DNA of 18,991 nucleotides from UBA4582 sp038106185 (GTDB taxonomy: Bacteria; Pseudomonadota; Gammaproteobacteria; Pseudomonadales; Azotimanducaceae). A program made the translations under genes and the position numbers. Below the pieces are notes generated by a model. The model did no database searches. It was not told the DNA's origin and was given only the letters and a program-made list of their open reading frames with translations. Location of the stretch: the NCBI GenBank assembly GCA_038106185.1, contig JAYODE010000051.1, positions 1 to 18,991 on the forward strand, written 5' to 3'. Shown in pieces: positions 1 through 6,311 of the stretch (position 1 is its first letter; every line of letters begins with the position of its first letter).

Positions 1-69
1 TCCCTCGTGATGGCTAGTCCGATTGAACAGCAATTGGCCGAGAAAGGAAAGTCAGGCAGGCTCAAATGA
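1..69 (+). CDS. Possible C-terminal end of a gene entering from the left edge
   Basis: The plus strand is open from the first base to a TGA at 67-69, giving 22 residues that end ...EKGKSGRLK. The reading is hydrophilic and plausible as a protein tail, but nothing identifies a family. If real, its last 18 bases overlap the 3' end of the chrR-like gene on the opposite strand. Such short open stretches also occur by chance, so this is a weak call that the sequence to the left would settle. Confidence 0.25.
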   Translation, partial: SLVMASPIEQQLAEKGKSGRLK

Positions 70-726
70 CAGGAAAGGGTTCAGCAAACGATTCACTCCG
101 CCGACCAGCCTTATCGGCGCTTCAAGCACTGACAGACAAATACACTCCCGGTTAGCGGTAGCGACAGGCATGTGGATATGTCCAGGTTCCCGGGTGATGT
201 AATCCCCCTGATGGTAGACTCCTTCGTCATCAGAAAAGCTGCCTTGCAACACAACTGTAATCTCAAGGCCACGGTGATCGTGGACTGGCGCTTTGCCGCC
301 GGCTTTAATCTGGTGAAGGGCCAATTCAAACTGCCGCTCACCTACCGCAAGCCTCGCTACCTTTAGAGACGATGATAAGCGTCGCCAGTCAACTCCCTTA
401 CTGTATAGCTTTTTTACCAAAGGAGGCATGTCCCGCCATCGCGGATCGAGAGCGTTTTCTTGGTTAGTTTGGGGAGGCTGCACCTCCTCATCATCAGCGG
501 CATCAAGCAGAGACATGACACTTGCTCGGCAGCTTGAGGAAACACTGATCGGTTGGCCGTCCGCCAGCAGTCTGCCACCTATCTCATTCAACGTGCCTGC
601 CTTTGCCTGGCAATGTGGACAGTAGAAGAGGTGTGCCGAGATCGCTATGGCTTGCGCAGGGCTCAGCCCTCCGGATGAGTAATCAAGCAGCAAATTAGTA
701 TTGGGATGAAGCCTGATATCAGTCAT
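52..726 (-). CDS. chrR: ChrR-family anti-sigma factor (zinc ASD domain plus cupin)
   Basis: This 224-residue protein is likely the cytoplasmic anti-sigma factor that holds the ECF sigma factor encoded just upstream until singlet oxygen or related stress releases it. The N-terminal zinc anti-sigma domain has His7, His32, Cys36 and Cys39 (HLFYCPHC), the same pattern as the zinc ligands of Rhodobacter ChrR. A linker around residues 75-110 leads to a C-terminal ChrR-type cupin (about 115-215) with candidate metal ligands His149, His151, Glu155 and His183 or His185. A CxC (Cys195, Cys197) lies in the cupin. The ATG overlaps the end of the sigma gene by 8 bases and has an AGGAGG about 9 bases upstream, so the two are translationally coupled. 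Length fits the family (a little over 200 residues). Family assignment is strong; the singlet-oxygen signal is inferred from characterised homologues. Confidence 0.92.
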   Translation of the reverse strand: MTDIRLHPNTNLLLDYSSGGLSPAQAIAISAHLFYCPHCQAKAGTLNEIGGRLLADGQPISVSSSCRASVMSLLDAADDEEVQPPQTNQENALDPRWRDMPPLVKKLYSKGVDWRRLSSSLKVARLAVGERQFELALHQIKAGGKAPVHDHRGLEITVVLQGSFSDDEGVYHQGDYITREPGHIHMPVATANRECICLSVLEAPIRLVGGVNRLLNPFLSFEPA

Positions 727-1345
727 CCTGATTACCCTCCTCTGTCGTCATCCGCAGCTGAAGCCGATTCAACGCCAGTCTTATTCTGGATTTCACGGTC
801 CCCAGCGGCAAGGCCAGCTCGTCGGCGACCTCACTATGGGACTTGCCCTCAAAATAGATTTTACCGACAACATCCATCTGCTCCGGCGGCAGTTGTGCCA
901 GGCTCTCGCGGATTCTGTCGCGGTTCCGCAGCTGCACGAGGGAGCTATACGAAGGATTTTCCTCGGTGGACTCGTAGATATCGTCCGCCTCTATGTCACG
1001 ACTTATCTTGGCCTCTCGGCGTAACCAGTCGATTCGACAATTTCTGGCGATCGTGTAGATCCAGGTGCTGGCCGAAGCCTTGCGCGCATTAAAACTGCTG
1101 GCCTTGCGCCAGACTTTAATCATGGTTTCCTGAGCCAGTTCTTCAGCCCGCTCAGGCCCTAAGGTGGAACCCCTCATCAGAAAACCTTTTAAGAGCGGTG
1201 CAAAATGATCGAACAGCTGTGCGAAAGCCGCCTTGTCTCGGTCAGCACCGACTTTTACGAGCAATTCACTCCAGTTGTCCGATCGCGTTTCGGCTAGCAT
1301 GGCTACCTTGTTCGGGTTCCCTGTCATTTGACTGGCTGTGATCAT
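719..1345 (-). CDS. rpoE: ECF RNA polymerase sigma factor, ECF11 (RpoE/ChrR-partner) type
   Basis: A 208-residue group IV sigma factor. Region 2 lies at about residues 40-110 (AFAQLFDHFAPLLKGFL, then ELAQETMIKVW and the DNA-melting stretch ASTWIYTIARNCRIDWLRR). Region 4 lies at about 145-200, with the helix-turn-helix SEVADELALPLGTVKSRIRL. Pairing with a ChrR-type anti-sigma gene points to the ECF11 group, which in Rhodobacter and Vibrio drives the singlet-oxygen response. The chosen ATG has a GGA about 8 bases upstream; a second ATG at 1327 lacks a good ribosome binding site. A promoter matching the ECF11 type lies 36 bases upstream, so the operon probably activates itself. Confidence 0.93.
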   Translation of the reverse strand: MITASQMTGNPNKVAMLAETRSDNWSELLVKVGADRDKAAFAQLFDHFAPLLKGFLMRGSTLGPERAEELAQETMIKVWRKASSFNARKASASTWIYTIARNCRIDWLRREAKISRDIEADDIYESTEENPSYSSLVQLRNRDRIRESLAQLPPEQMDVVGKIYFEGKSHSEVADELALPLGTVKSRIRLALNRLQLRMTTEEGNQDD

Positions 1346-1380
1346 ACAGATTCCACAACTTAATAACCAACGTTGGGCTT

Positions 1381-1408
1381 GATACGCTATACCCCGGGCG
1401 CTGGATCA
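1381..1408 (-). promoter_or_regulatory. Candidate ECF11 autoregulatory promoter (TGATCC-N16-CGTATC)
   Basis: On the minus strand TGATCC (1408-1403) is followed by a 16-base spacer and CGTATC (1386-1381). This agrees with the TGATCC / CGTA signature I recall for RpoE-ChrR type sigma factors. It sits in front of the sigma gene and would give a leader of about 30 bases. Spacing, orientation and context agree; transcription itself is inferred. Confidence 0.72.
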
Positions 1409-1421
1409 TCACCGGATGATC
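1404..1421. repeat. Inverted repeat overlapping the ECF -35 element
   Basis: GATCATC (1404-1410) and GATGATC (1415-1421) form a perfect 7-base inverted repeat with a 4-base centre (ACCG). It covers most of the -35 element of the candidate ECF promoter, so it could be an operator for another regulator, or merely reflect a second TGATC-like box facing the other way. Confidence 0.45.
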
Positions 1422-1456
1422 ATACTGTCGCCATCCTTCTCATCACCCTTCAGTTC

Positions 1457-1476
1457 AAGGCCTGCCGGCAGGGCTT
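1457..1476. repeat. GC-rich palindrome in the divergent intergenic region
   Basis: CCTGCCGGCAGG (1461-1472) is a perfect 12-base palindrome. With AAG and CTT outside one mismatched pair it extends to 20 bases. It lies between the minus-strand sigma operon and the plus-strand isomerase operon. There is no loop or T-run, so a terminator is unlikely and a protein-binding site is the better guess. Confidence 0.4.
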
Positions 1477-1546
1477 GGACTAGCTGGAGACGAGTCTCAC
1501 ACTGATAGCCGAATCGTCAGACGCCTTCGACAGGAGGACGGAAAGA

Positions 1547-1581
1547 GACCGGATTTTGCCCAAAATGACCAGATTTCGCCC
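1547..1581 (+). repeat. Direct repeat, 20-base period, ahead of the isomerase promoter
   Basis: Two 15-base copies, GACCGGATTTTGCCC (1547-1561) and GACCAGATTTCGCCC (1567-1581), match at 13 of 15 positions. They start exactly 20 bases apart, about two helical turns. The second copy touches the -35 element of the downstream promoter, a position typical of activator sites. Function is inferred from placement only. Confidence 0.45.
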
Positions 1582-1608
1582 GACACTCGCCAATTGATGA
1601 CGTATAAT
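1580..1608 (+). promoter_or_regulatory. Candidate sigma70-type promoter for the isomerase/one-carbon operon
   Basis: CCGACA (1580-1585), a 17-base spacer and a perfect TATAAT (1603-1608). Transcription would start near 1615, after the ATG at 1607, which argues that the first gene starts downstream, at GTG 1646 or ATG 1664. Confidence 0.55.
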
Positions 1609-1645
1609 GCCCCCTCAACTCCAGTCATCCTGTGGAAGCAAATCT

Positions 1646-2251
1646 GTGAACATCAAAGCGCGCATGGCCTTCATTATTCAAAAAGAAGCAGAGGCGATCA
1701 GCAACATCAATGTCACCGACGACTTCGAAAAAGCCATCAACCTGTTGCTTGCCTGCCCGGGGAAGGTCATCACAACCGGTATTGGCAAGGCGGGCTACGT
1801 CGCGAACAAATTCTCAGCGACCTTGTCCTCAACCGGCACACCCGCATTTTTTGTCCATCCAGCGGAAGCCGGACATGGTGATCTGGGTATGGTCAGTCCT
1901 GAGGACACCATCATTGCCTTCTCCACCAGCGGCAAATCTATTGAGGTGGTTGAAATGCTGGAGAATGCCCGCCAACTGGGTGTCAGCCGAGTTATCGGTA
2001 TTACCTCCCATGTTGACTCGCCCTTGCGCAATCTCAGCGAACTGATTCTCGACATGGGCAGCAATATCGTCGAGCCCTGCCCGTTGAAGGTCACGCCGAG
2101 CGCCAGTATTGCGGTCATGCAGGCGATCAGTGATGCATTGGCATTGACCCTGATGGAACTCAAGGGATTCACTACCCATGACTATGGTATGCGCCATCAC
2201 AAGGGGTATCTTGGCTCGATCACACGTAAACAGCATCAGTATGATGACTAG
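1646..2251 (+). CDS. SIS-domain sugar-phosphate isomerase, KdsD/KpsF-like, without CBS domains
   Basis: A single SIS (sugar isomerase) domain of 201 residues from GTG 1646. It carries the KdsD signature: GIGKAG with Lys48, STGTPAFFVHPAEAGHGDLGM at about 62-82 (HPAEA 71-75), STSGKSIE with Glu100, EPCPL with Glu143, and HHKGYLG with His184. These line up with the catalytic Lys59, Glu111, Glu152 and His193 of E. coli arabinose-5-phosphate isomerase. The pair of CBS domains that makes the classical enzyme about 330 residues long is absent; short CBS-less isomerases are known. The expected reaction is ribulose-5-phosphate to arabinose-5-phosphate, but another aldose/ketose phosphate pair is possible. 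GTG is preferred because GGAAG lies 7 bases upstream and the in-frame ATG 1607 falls inside the -10 box. The next gene follows after 12 bases, so the two are probably co-transcribed. Confidence 0.82.
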   Translation: MNIKARMAFIIQKEAEAISNINVTDDFEKAINLLLACPGKVITTGIGKAGYVANKFSATLSSTGTPAFFVHPAEAGHGDLGMVSPEDTIIAFSTSGKSIEVVEMLENARQLGVSRVIGITSHVDSPLRNLSELILDMGSNIVEPCPLKVTPSASIAVMQAISDALALTLMELKGFTTHDYGMRHHKGYLGSITRKQHQYDD

Positions 2252-2263
2252 CCTTCAGAGGAC

Positions 2264-3184
2264 ATGCCGTTGAACCAACCTTTGAACCCGCTCAGCCCCG
2301 GTCAACGGGATCCAGCGCGAATCGCTGAAAAATATGTGGCCGAGGTAAAAGTTCTGGTTGAACAGATCCCTACTCGAATCAAGGTCGTCGGCCTAATTAC
2401 CGGCGATGACAAGCCTTCTCTTGCCTATGCGCGAGCGACCCAACAAAAATTCGATGCCATCGGTATCGACTATGATCTGCGCCACATAGAACGGCTGTCA
2501 CTTGAGAATGAAATACTCGCACTCAATGCCGACTCAGGTGTACACGGCATTTTTATTTATTTCCCCGTGTTTCATAACGAACAGGACAGTTACCTCAGAA
2601 ACCTGGTGGATTACCGAAAAGACATAGAGGCGGGCAGCCAATATTGGACTCGAAAACTCTACAACAATGACCGTCTCGCCGTATCCGATGACCCCTTGAA
2701 AAAAGCCTTGCTACCCTGCACTCCCCTGGCCATCATCAAAATGCTCACGGAGATAGGCGTATACAACGAGGTTGCAGCACGCCCTATCGAGGGCAAGACG
2801 GTCACCATATTCAATCGTAGCGAAGTCATTGGCAGACCCTTAGCCGTTATGCTCTCCAACGATGGCGCTGATGTCTATTCTTTCGATATTAACGGACCAC
2901 TGCTGTTTCGTAATGCCAAGCCTGCAGAGATAGAAATCACCCGCTCAGAGGCTCTGGCAACTGCCGACATAGTGATAACCGGTGTCCCCAGCAAACACTT
3001 TGAAAAGATCCGCTGTGCCGAAATCAGGCCCAACACAGTTTGCTTGAATTTTTCCAGTCTGCCGAATTTCGCCGAGGACATTGAGACCCACACCAATATC
3101 TATATTCCAAAGGTCGGGCCTATGACCGTCGCCATGTGTATGCGGAATACAGTTCGTTTGTATACAAATTTCCACGGAGGCTAA
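2264..3184 (+). CDS. Mtd1-like methylenetetrahydrofolate dehydrogenase, dehydrogenase-only type
   Basis: A 306-residue FolD-superfamily protein that resembles yeast NAD-dependent Mtd1 more than bacterial FolD. Shared features are IYFPVF (98-103), followed by a QD and KDIE segment, LPCTPLAI (150-157), FNRSEVIGRPLA (183-194) and NDGADVYSFD (199-208). In FolD the cyclohydrolase lysine sits four residues after a conserved Tyr; here that Tyr is 55 and position 59 is Thr, the same change as in Mtd1. The FolD Gln of QLPLP is Tyr99, also as in Mtd1. It therefore probably oxidises 5,10-methylene-THF to methenyl-THF with NAD but does not hydrolyse the product. The cyclohydrolase gene begins 3 bases after its stop. 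The start is ATG 2264 with AGAGG very close upstream, so initiation may depend on coupling to the isomerase gene. Confidence 0.85.
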   Translation: MPLNQPLNPLSPGQRDPARIAEKYVAEVKVLVEQIPTRIKVVGLITGDDKPSLAYARATQQKFDAIGIDYDLRHIERLSLENEILALNADSGVHGIFIYFPVFHNEQDSYLRNLVDYRKDIEAGSQYWTRKLYNNDRLAVSDDPLKKALLPCTPLAIIKMLTEIGVYNEVAARPIEGKTVTIFNRSEVIGRPLAVMLSNDGADVYSFDINGPLLFRNAKPAEIEITRSEALATADIVITGVPSKHFEKIRCAEIRPNTVCLNFSSLPNFAEDIETHTNIYIPKVGPMTVAMCMRNTVRLYTNFHGG

Positions 3185-3187
3185 GCG

Positions 3188-3796
3188 ATGTTCTCCGACC
3201 AGTCCATTGACACCTACCTGCAGCGACTTGCTGGCAAAACATCGACCCCCGGAGGTGGCGCTGCGGCTGGCATATCCGGCGCCCAAGCTGCGGCGCTATT
3301 GGGCATGGTGGCACAATACAGCAAAGAAGATGAGCTACCCATCCAGGCAATCATCACCAACTGTGAGGCCAGTAGCAGGCTCTTTCTGAGCCTCACAGAA
3401 GCCGATATCACAGGCTTTAACGCCGTGATGACAGCCTATGGTTTACCCTCTCAGGATGCCGCCGATAAACAGCTGAAAACGGCTGCTTTGCAGCAGGCAC
3501 TGGAGACGGCGGCTGGCCCACCCAGTGAGATGATCAAGGTATCGATGGCGTTACTGCCCACCGCTCGGCAGTTGCTTGACCGGGGCAATAGGAATTTGCT
3601 GACAGACGTCGGGATTGCAGCGAGTTTATTGCTATCCTGCATCCAATCCTCGCGCTTGAATCTGCTGGTTAATCTCAAGGCCATCAAAAACCCAGCTTTT
3701 ATCGCCGAGAGCCAAGCATTATTGGCCTCTACAACCACAAGGGTCTATGAACTTAACCAGATCGTCAGCGATATTGAGCATTCTCTGGCGCGCTAA
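3188..3796 (+). CDS. fchA: Methenyltetrahydrofolate cyclohydrolase, cyclodeaminase/cyclohydrolase (FchA) family
   Basis: A 202-residue, largely helical protein of the FTCD cyclodeaminase / FchA family. It opens with the typical ST-PGGGAAAG element (PGGG 21-24) followed by an Ala-rich helix, and carries NRNLLTDVGIAA (134-145) with Asp140 in the conserved family position. FchA hydrolyses 5,10-methenyl-THF to 10-formyl-THF; relatives release ammonia from formimino-THF. There is no formiminotransferase domain and no histidine-degradation gene nearby, and the neighbour is a dehydrogenase that lacks cyclohydrolase residues, so the cyclohydrolase role is favoured. ATG 3188 has a strong GGAGG 7 bases upstream (3176-3180). 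Confidence 0.85.
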   Translation: MFSDQSIDTYLQRLAGKTSTPGGGAAAGISGAQAAALLGMVAQYSKEDELPIQAIITNCEASSRLFLSLTEADITGFNAVMTAYGLPSQDAADKQLKTAALQQALETAAGPPSEMIKVSMALLPTARQLLDRGNRNLLTDVGIAASLLLSCIQSSRLNLLVNLKAIKNPAFIAESQALLASTTTRVYELNQIVSDIEHSLAR

Positions 3797-3848
3797 CTCG
3801 TTGTCGACCATTAAAACCATCGCTTTAGACCCTCTACATGATGACCCT

Positions 3849-5603
3849 ATGACAGGACTCTGCTTTTTACCCGCATCTGCGGACGAATTTTCAGTTAAGT
3901 TGGGTTTCCAAACCTGTAGCCTGCGCCTAGCTCGAACGCTATGTCTGCTGCTGGCGCTTGCCAGTAGCACCTGCTTCGCTCAGTCAGATCCATCGACGCC
4001 CTATTCTGCGCCAGCGCCTACCCAGCTTATGCGGGATTTTGAAAACAGTATCGCCGACGCCCTGCTGGCGCATTTAGACTCAGAGATTGCCCAGCTGCCG
4101 AATAACGGCCTGAACCTTGAGTTTCTGGACATCCGCGCTGTTAAGGACAAGCTCAGGCTTCTGAATCAGTATCAGGCTCAAATTCAGAGTGTCGATAAAC
4201 AATACCTTGATTCGAATCGACTGCTGCGTCTTAAATTACTGAGCTATGCACACTTGATGCTTCAACAGCGAGCGAGATTCTCGTCAAAAGATCATGCGAT
4301 TTCACCTTTCCATGGGCCTCACACAGACCTGCTGCGACTGCTTCAGAGTTACCCGATCAGCCCTGAATCAGGACTTGAGCCTTTAATTTTACAGTTGAAC
4401 CTGCTCAGTCGCTCGCTTTATCAGCCATTCGCTTTGCAGGAAAACATGACTGAAGTCGAATGCCTGGCGCTTCAAAATCAGCTGCAATCTCTTAGCAAAC
4501 CTAGAGCGCTCAGTGCCGAATTGCATTACCGACTGACAGAGATGGGCTTGCCGAGCCCGACTCGTCGCAGCTATCTCGAACAATTTGAAGTGAGTCTAGA
4601 GACGACAATCCTGCCGGCCCTTCAAGGGTTTGGTGCCAGCATCAATTGTGCATCCAGACCCACTCATCAGGGTACAGATAGCGATTATTACCGCTATCGA
4701 CTCGCTCGCTTCAGCGCCGATGAGCCTTCCCCCCAGTTGGTCCACGACCTGGGTCTGACGGAACTCAAGCGGATTCAAACCGCTCTGAACGCTCAATGGC
4801 AGCAACTCTATCCAGCACGCAGTGCTGGCGTGCTCTATGACCAAATGCGCGCCAGCCAAACCCTGAACTCGACCCTTGGCGACGCCGAGAAACAGCAATT
4901 TTTGTCCAGGGTAACCGATCAGATTCTCGCTATTGAGGCGGTCGGACCGGCTTGGGTCGGTGCTGCGGGACTCACGAATCTTGAGATTGTCGCCGCGGGT
5001 CCCCTGTTGAGCCTTTATGCGCTGCCCATCGAATATCAACAACCCAGCGATTCGCTGGCGCAAATGCTGATCAATTTTGGAGAGACATCGCCCAGCGAGT
5101 ATCAACTCGCTGCCCAGACCTATTATCACACCATACCCGGCATGCATCAGGTAAGACTTCAACCTCGGCGTTTTTCGACGCTACTCAACTCAGCCGATGA
5201 CCCAGGTTACTTTTCTGGCTGGTCTTTATACCTGACCAATCTGGCTCTGGAAAACACCGGCTCTGCGTCATTGGACGAACTTGGCCTACTCGCCATGAAT
5301 GCCGAGCTCGCTGCCATGCTGGTCATCGACACAGGGATTCACGCATTGAACTGGTCTCGGCAGCAGGCTATTGACTTCCTGCTGGCAAACACTCCGACCC
5401 CATTGCGCATTGCGCCGCGACTGATTGACGAGGTGCGCTTTCGGCCAGCCGCTATGGCTGCACCCTACCTGGGTATGCTTCGAGCTCAACGGCTGGTTGC
5501 CACACATGGGGCCAAGGACTTGAATTGGCAAGACTTGCTAGTCGCAGGGCCAGTACCTGTTCCACTGGCGACCGAGCTGAGCGTTTGGCTGAACGTCGAC
5601 TAA
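3849..5603 (+). CDS. DUF885-family secreted protein with degenerate metal-binding motif
   Basis: About 584 residues from ATG 3849. A hydrophobic stretch (about 31-43, LCLLLALASSTCF) followed by AQSDP suggests a signal peptide with a long n-region; TTG 3900 would give a shorter, more usual one. In-frame ATG 3747 would overlap fchA by 50 bases and is less likely. Landmarks of DUF885 metallo-carboxypeptidase-like proteins are recognisable: YYHTIPGMHQ (425-434), SGWSLYL (456-462) and DTGIHALNWSRQQAIDFLLA (494-513). The expected HExxPGHH has become YHTIPGMH, and the EGWALY glutamate is Ser456, so the usual metal ligands seem lost. It is probably an exported protein that is not an ordinary peptidase. 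It follows fchA after 52 bases and may belong to the same transcript. No Shine-Dalgarno clearly fixes the start. Confidence 0.75.
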   Translation: MTGLCFLPASADEFSVKLGFQTCSLRLARTLCLLLALASSTCFAQSDPSTPYSAPAPTQLMRDFENSIADALLAHLDSEIAQLPNNGLNLEFLDIRAVKDKLRLLNQYQAQIQSVDKQYLDSNRLLRLKLLSYAHLMLQQRARFSSKDHAISPFHGPHTDLLRLLQSYPISPESGLEPLILQLNLLSRSLYQPFALQENMTEVECLALQNQLQSLSKPRALSAELHYRLTEMGLPSPTRRSYLEQFEVSLETTILPALQGFGASINCASRPTHQGTDSDYYRYRLARFSADEPSPQLVHDLGLTELKRIQTALNAQWQQLYPARSAGVLYDQMRASQTLNSTLGDAEKQQFLSRVTDQILAIEAVGPAWVGAAGLTNLEIVAAGPLLSLYALPIEYQQPSDSLAQMLINFGETSPSEYQLAAQTYYHTIPGMHQVRLQPRRFSTLLNSADDPGYFSGWSLYLTNLALENTGSASLDELGLLAMNAELAAMLVIDTGIHALNWSRQQAIDFLLANTPTPLRIAPRLIDEVRFRPAAMAAPYLGMLRAQRLVATHGAKDLNWQDLLVAGPVPVPLATELSVWLNVD

Positions 5604-5695
5604 AAGACCCGGCCGAGCCCCCCATAGCCACCGCCAGTCGCAAACAACGGCTGAAAAGCCTATTATGAGCGTCTTGGAACCTGAGGAACATCTTG

Positions 5696-6064
5696 ATGAC
5701 ACTAGCACGCACCCTCCTACTGTTATTGCTCACCACCAACCTCCTCTCCAGCTGTGTTGCCGTCGTCGCCGGCGGTGCCGCAGCCGGCGGTTATTTGGTG
5801 GGCAAAGATGAACGCAGCGCGGCCCAAATAGTCGATGATGCTTCGATTACCGCCTCTATCAAGACTCGCCTGATCGGCGAACGAGACATCAAGTCGCTTA
5901 ATATTAATGTCGACACCTACAATCAGGTCGTGACACTGAGGGGCAAAGTCGCCACCAATGCCCAAAAGGAGACTGCAATTAAGATTGCACAGGAAACCAA
6001 GGGCGTCAAAAAAGTGGTCTCAGAGCTCAATATCAACCAGGTAGAAGTCGAAGATCGGTCGTGA
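5696..6064 (+). CDS. BON-domain lipoprotein
   Basis: A 122-residue exported protein. The lipobox LLSSC places the lipidated cysteine at residue 20 after a Leu-rich signal peptide. A Gly/Ala-rich segment (about 24-34) follows, then one BON domain (about 45-115) with the usual beta-alpha-beta spacing, including LNINVDTYNQVVTLRGKV. BON proteins of the OsmY/DolP kind act in the periplasm at the outer membrane and help keep the envelope intact; those usually have two BON domains, this one has one. ATG 5696 is preferred over TTG 5693 because GAGGA (5683-5687) is 8 bases upstream. The protein has no residue signature for an enzyme. Confidence 0.85.
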   Translation: MTLARTLLLLLLTTNLLSSCVAVVAGGAAAGGYLVGKDERSAAQIVDDASITASIKTRLIGERDIKSLNINVDTYNQVVTLRGKVATNAQKETAIKIAQETKGVKKVVSELNINQVEVEDRS

Positions 6065-6230
6065 ACCCTGCTGTGTGCAAAGCCCTCGCGGCTGACGCCT
6101 CTGATCGTTCGCAGTTCTTGGTCAAATCCGCTCCTGCGCCAAAATATGGTCCATAAAACCAGGTTAAACGCGAAGCCTGGCTGACACAAATCTCTATATC
6201 CATGTCCATCAATGACTTAGACCAAGTGGC

Positions 6231-6255
6231 CCGAAATTTGCAGCCGAAATTTGCA
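6231..6255. repeat. Tandem-like duplication of CCGAAATTTGCA
   Basis: Two perfect 12-base copies (6231-6242 and 6244-6255) are separated by one base, upstream of the DUF2884 gene. The inner GAAATTTGCA is AT-rich and could be a duplicated upstream element or a slippage product. Confidence 0.6.
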
Positions 6256-6263
6256 AATGTTTA

Positions 6264-6295
6264 TCCCATAAAAAGCTAATCCCATACAAAGCTAA
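6264..6295. repeat. Tandem duplication, 16-base unit
   Basis: TCCCATAAAAAGCTAA (6264-6279) is followed directly by TCCCATACAAAGCTAA (6280-6295), one mismatch. The pair ends 16 bases before the DUF2884 start codon and so lies in its leader. It sits 8 bases after another duplication, so the spacer has been duplicated twice. Confidence 0.7.
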
Positions 6296-6311
6296 AAGGT
6301 CGAGTCCTGAA

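Noticed and set aside
3188..3796. Formiminotransferase-cyclodeaminase in histidine degradation
   Set aside because: No formiminotransferase domain or hut genes are present; the neighbouring dehydrogenase without cyclohydrolase residues favours the FchA role.
4596..5162. Long open frame (188 codons) antisense to the DUF885 gene
   Set aside because: Shadow of the real gene; no ribosome binding site and no family resemblance, whereas the sense strand shows family motifs.
6160..6181. CCAGG/CCTGG inverted repeat after the BON lipoprotein gene as a terminator
   Set aside because: Five-base stem with a 12-base loop and no T-run on either side.
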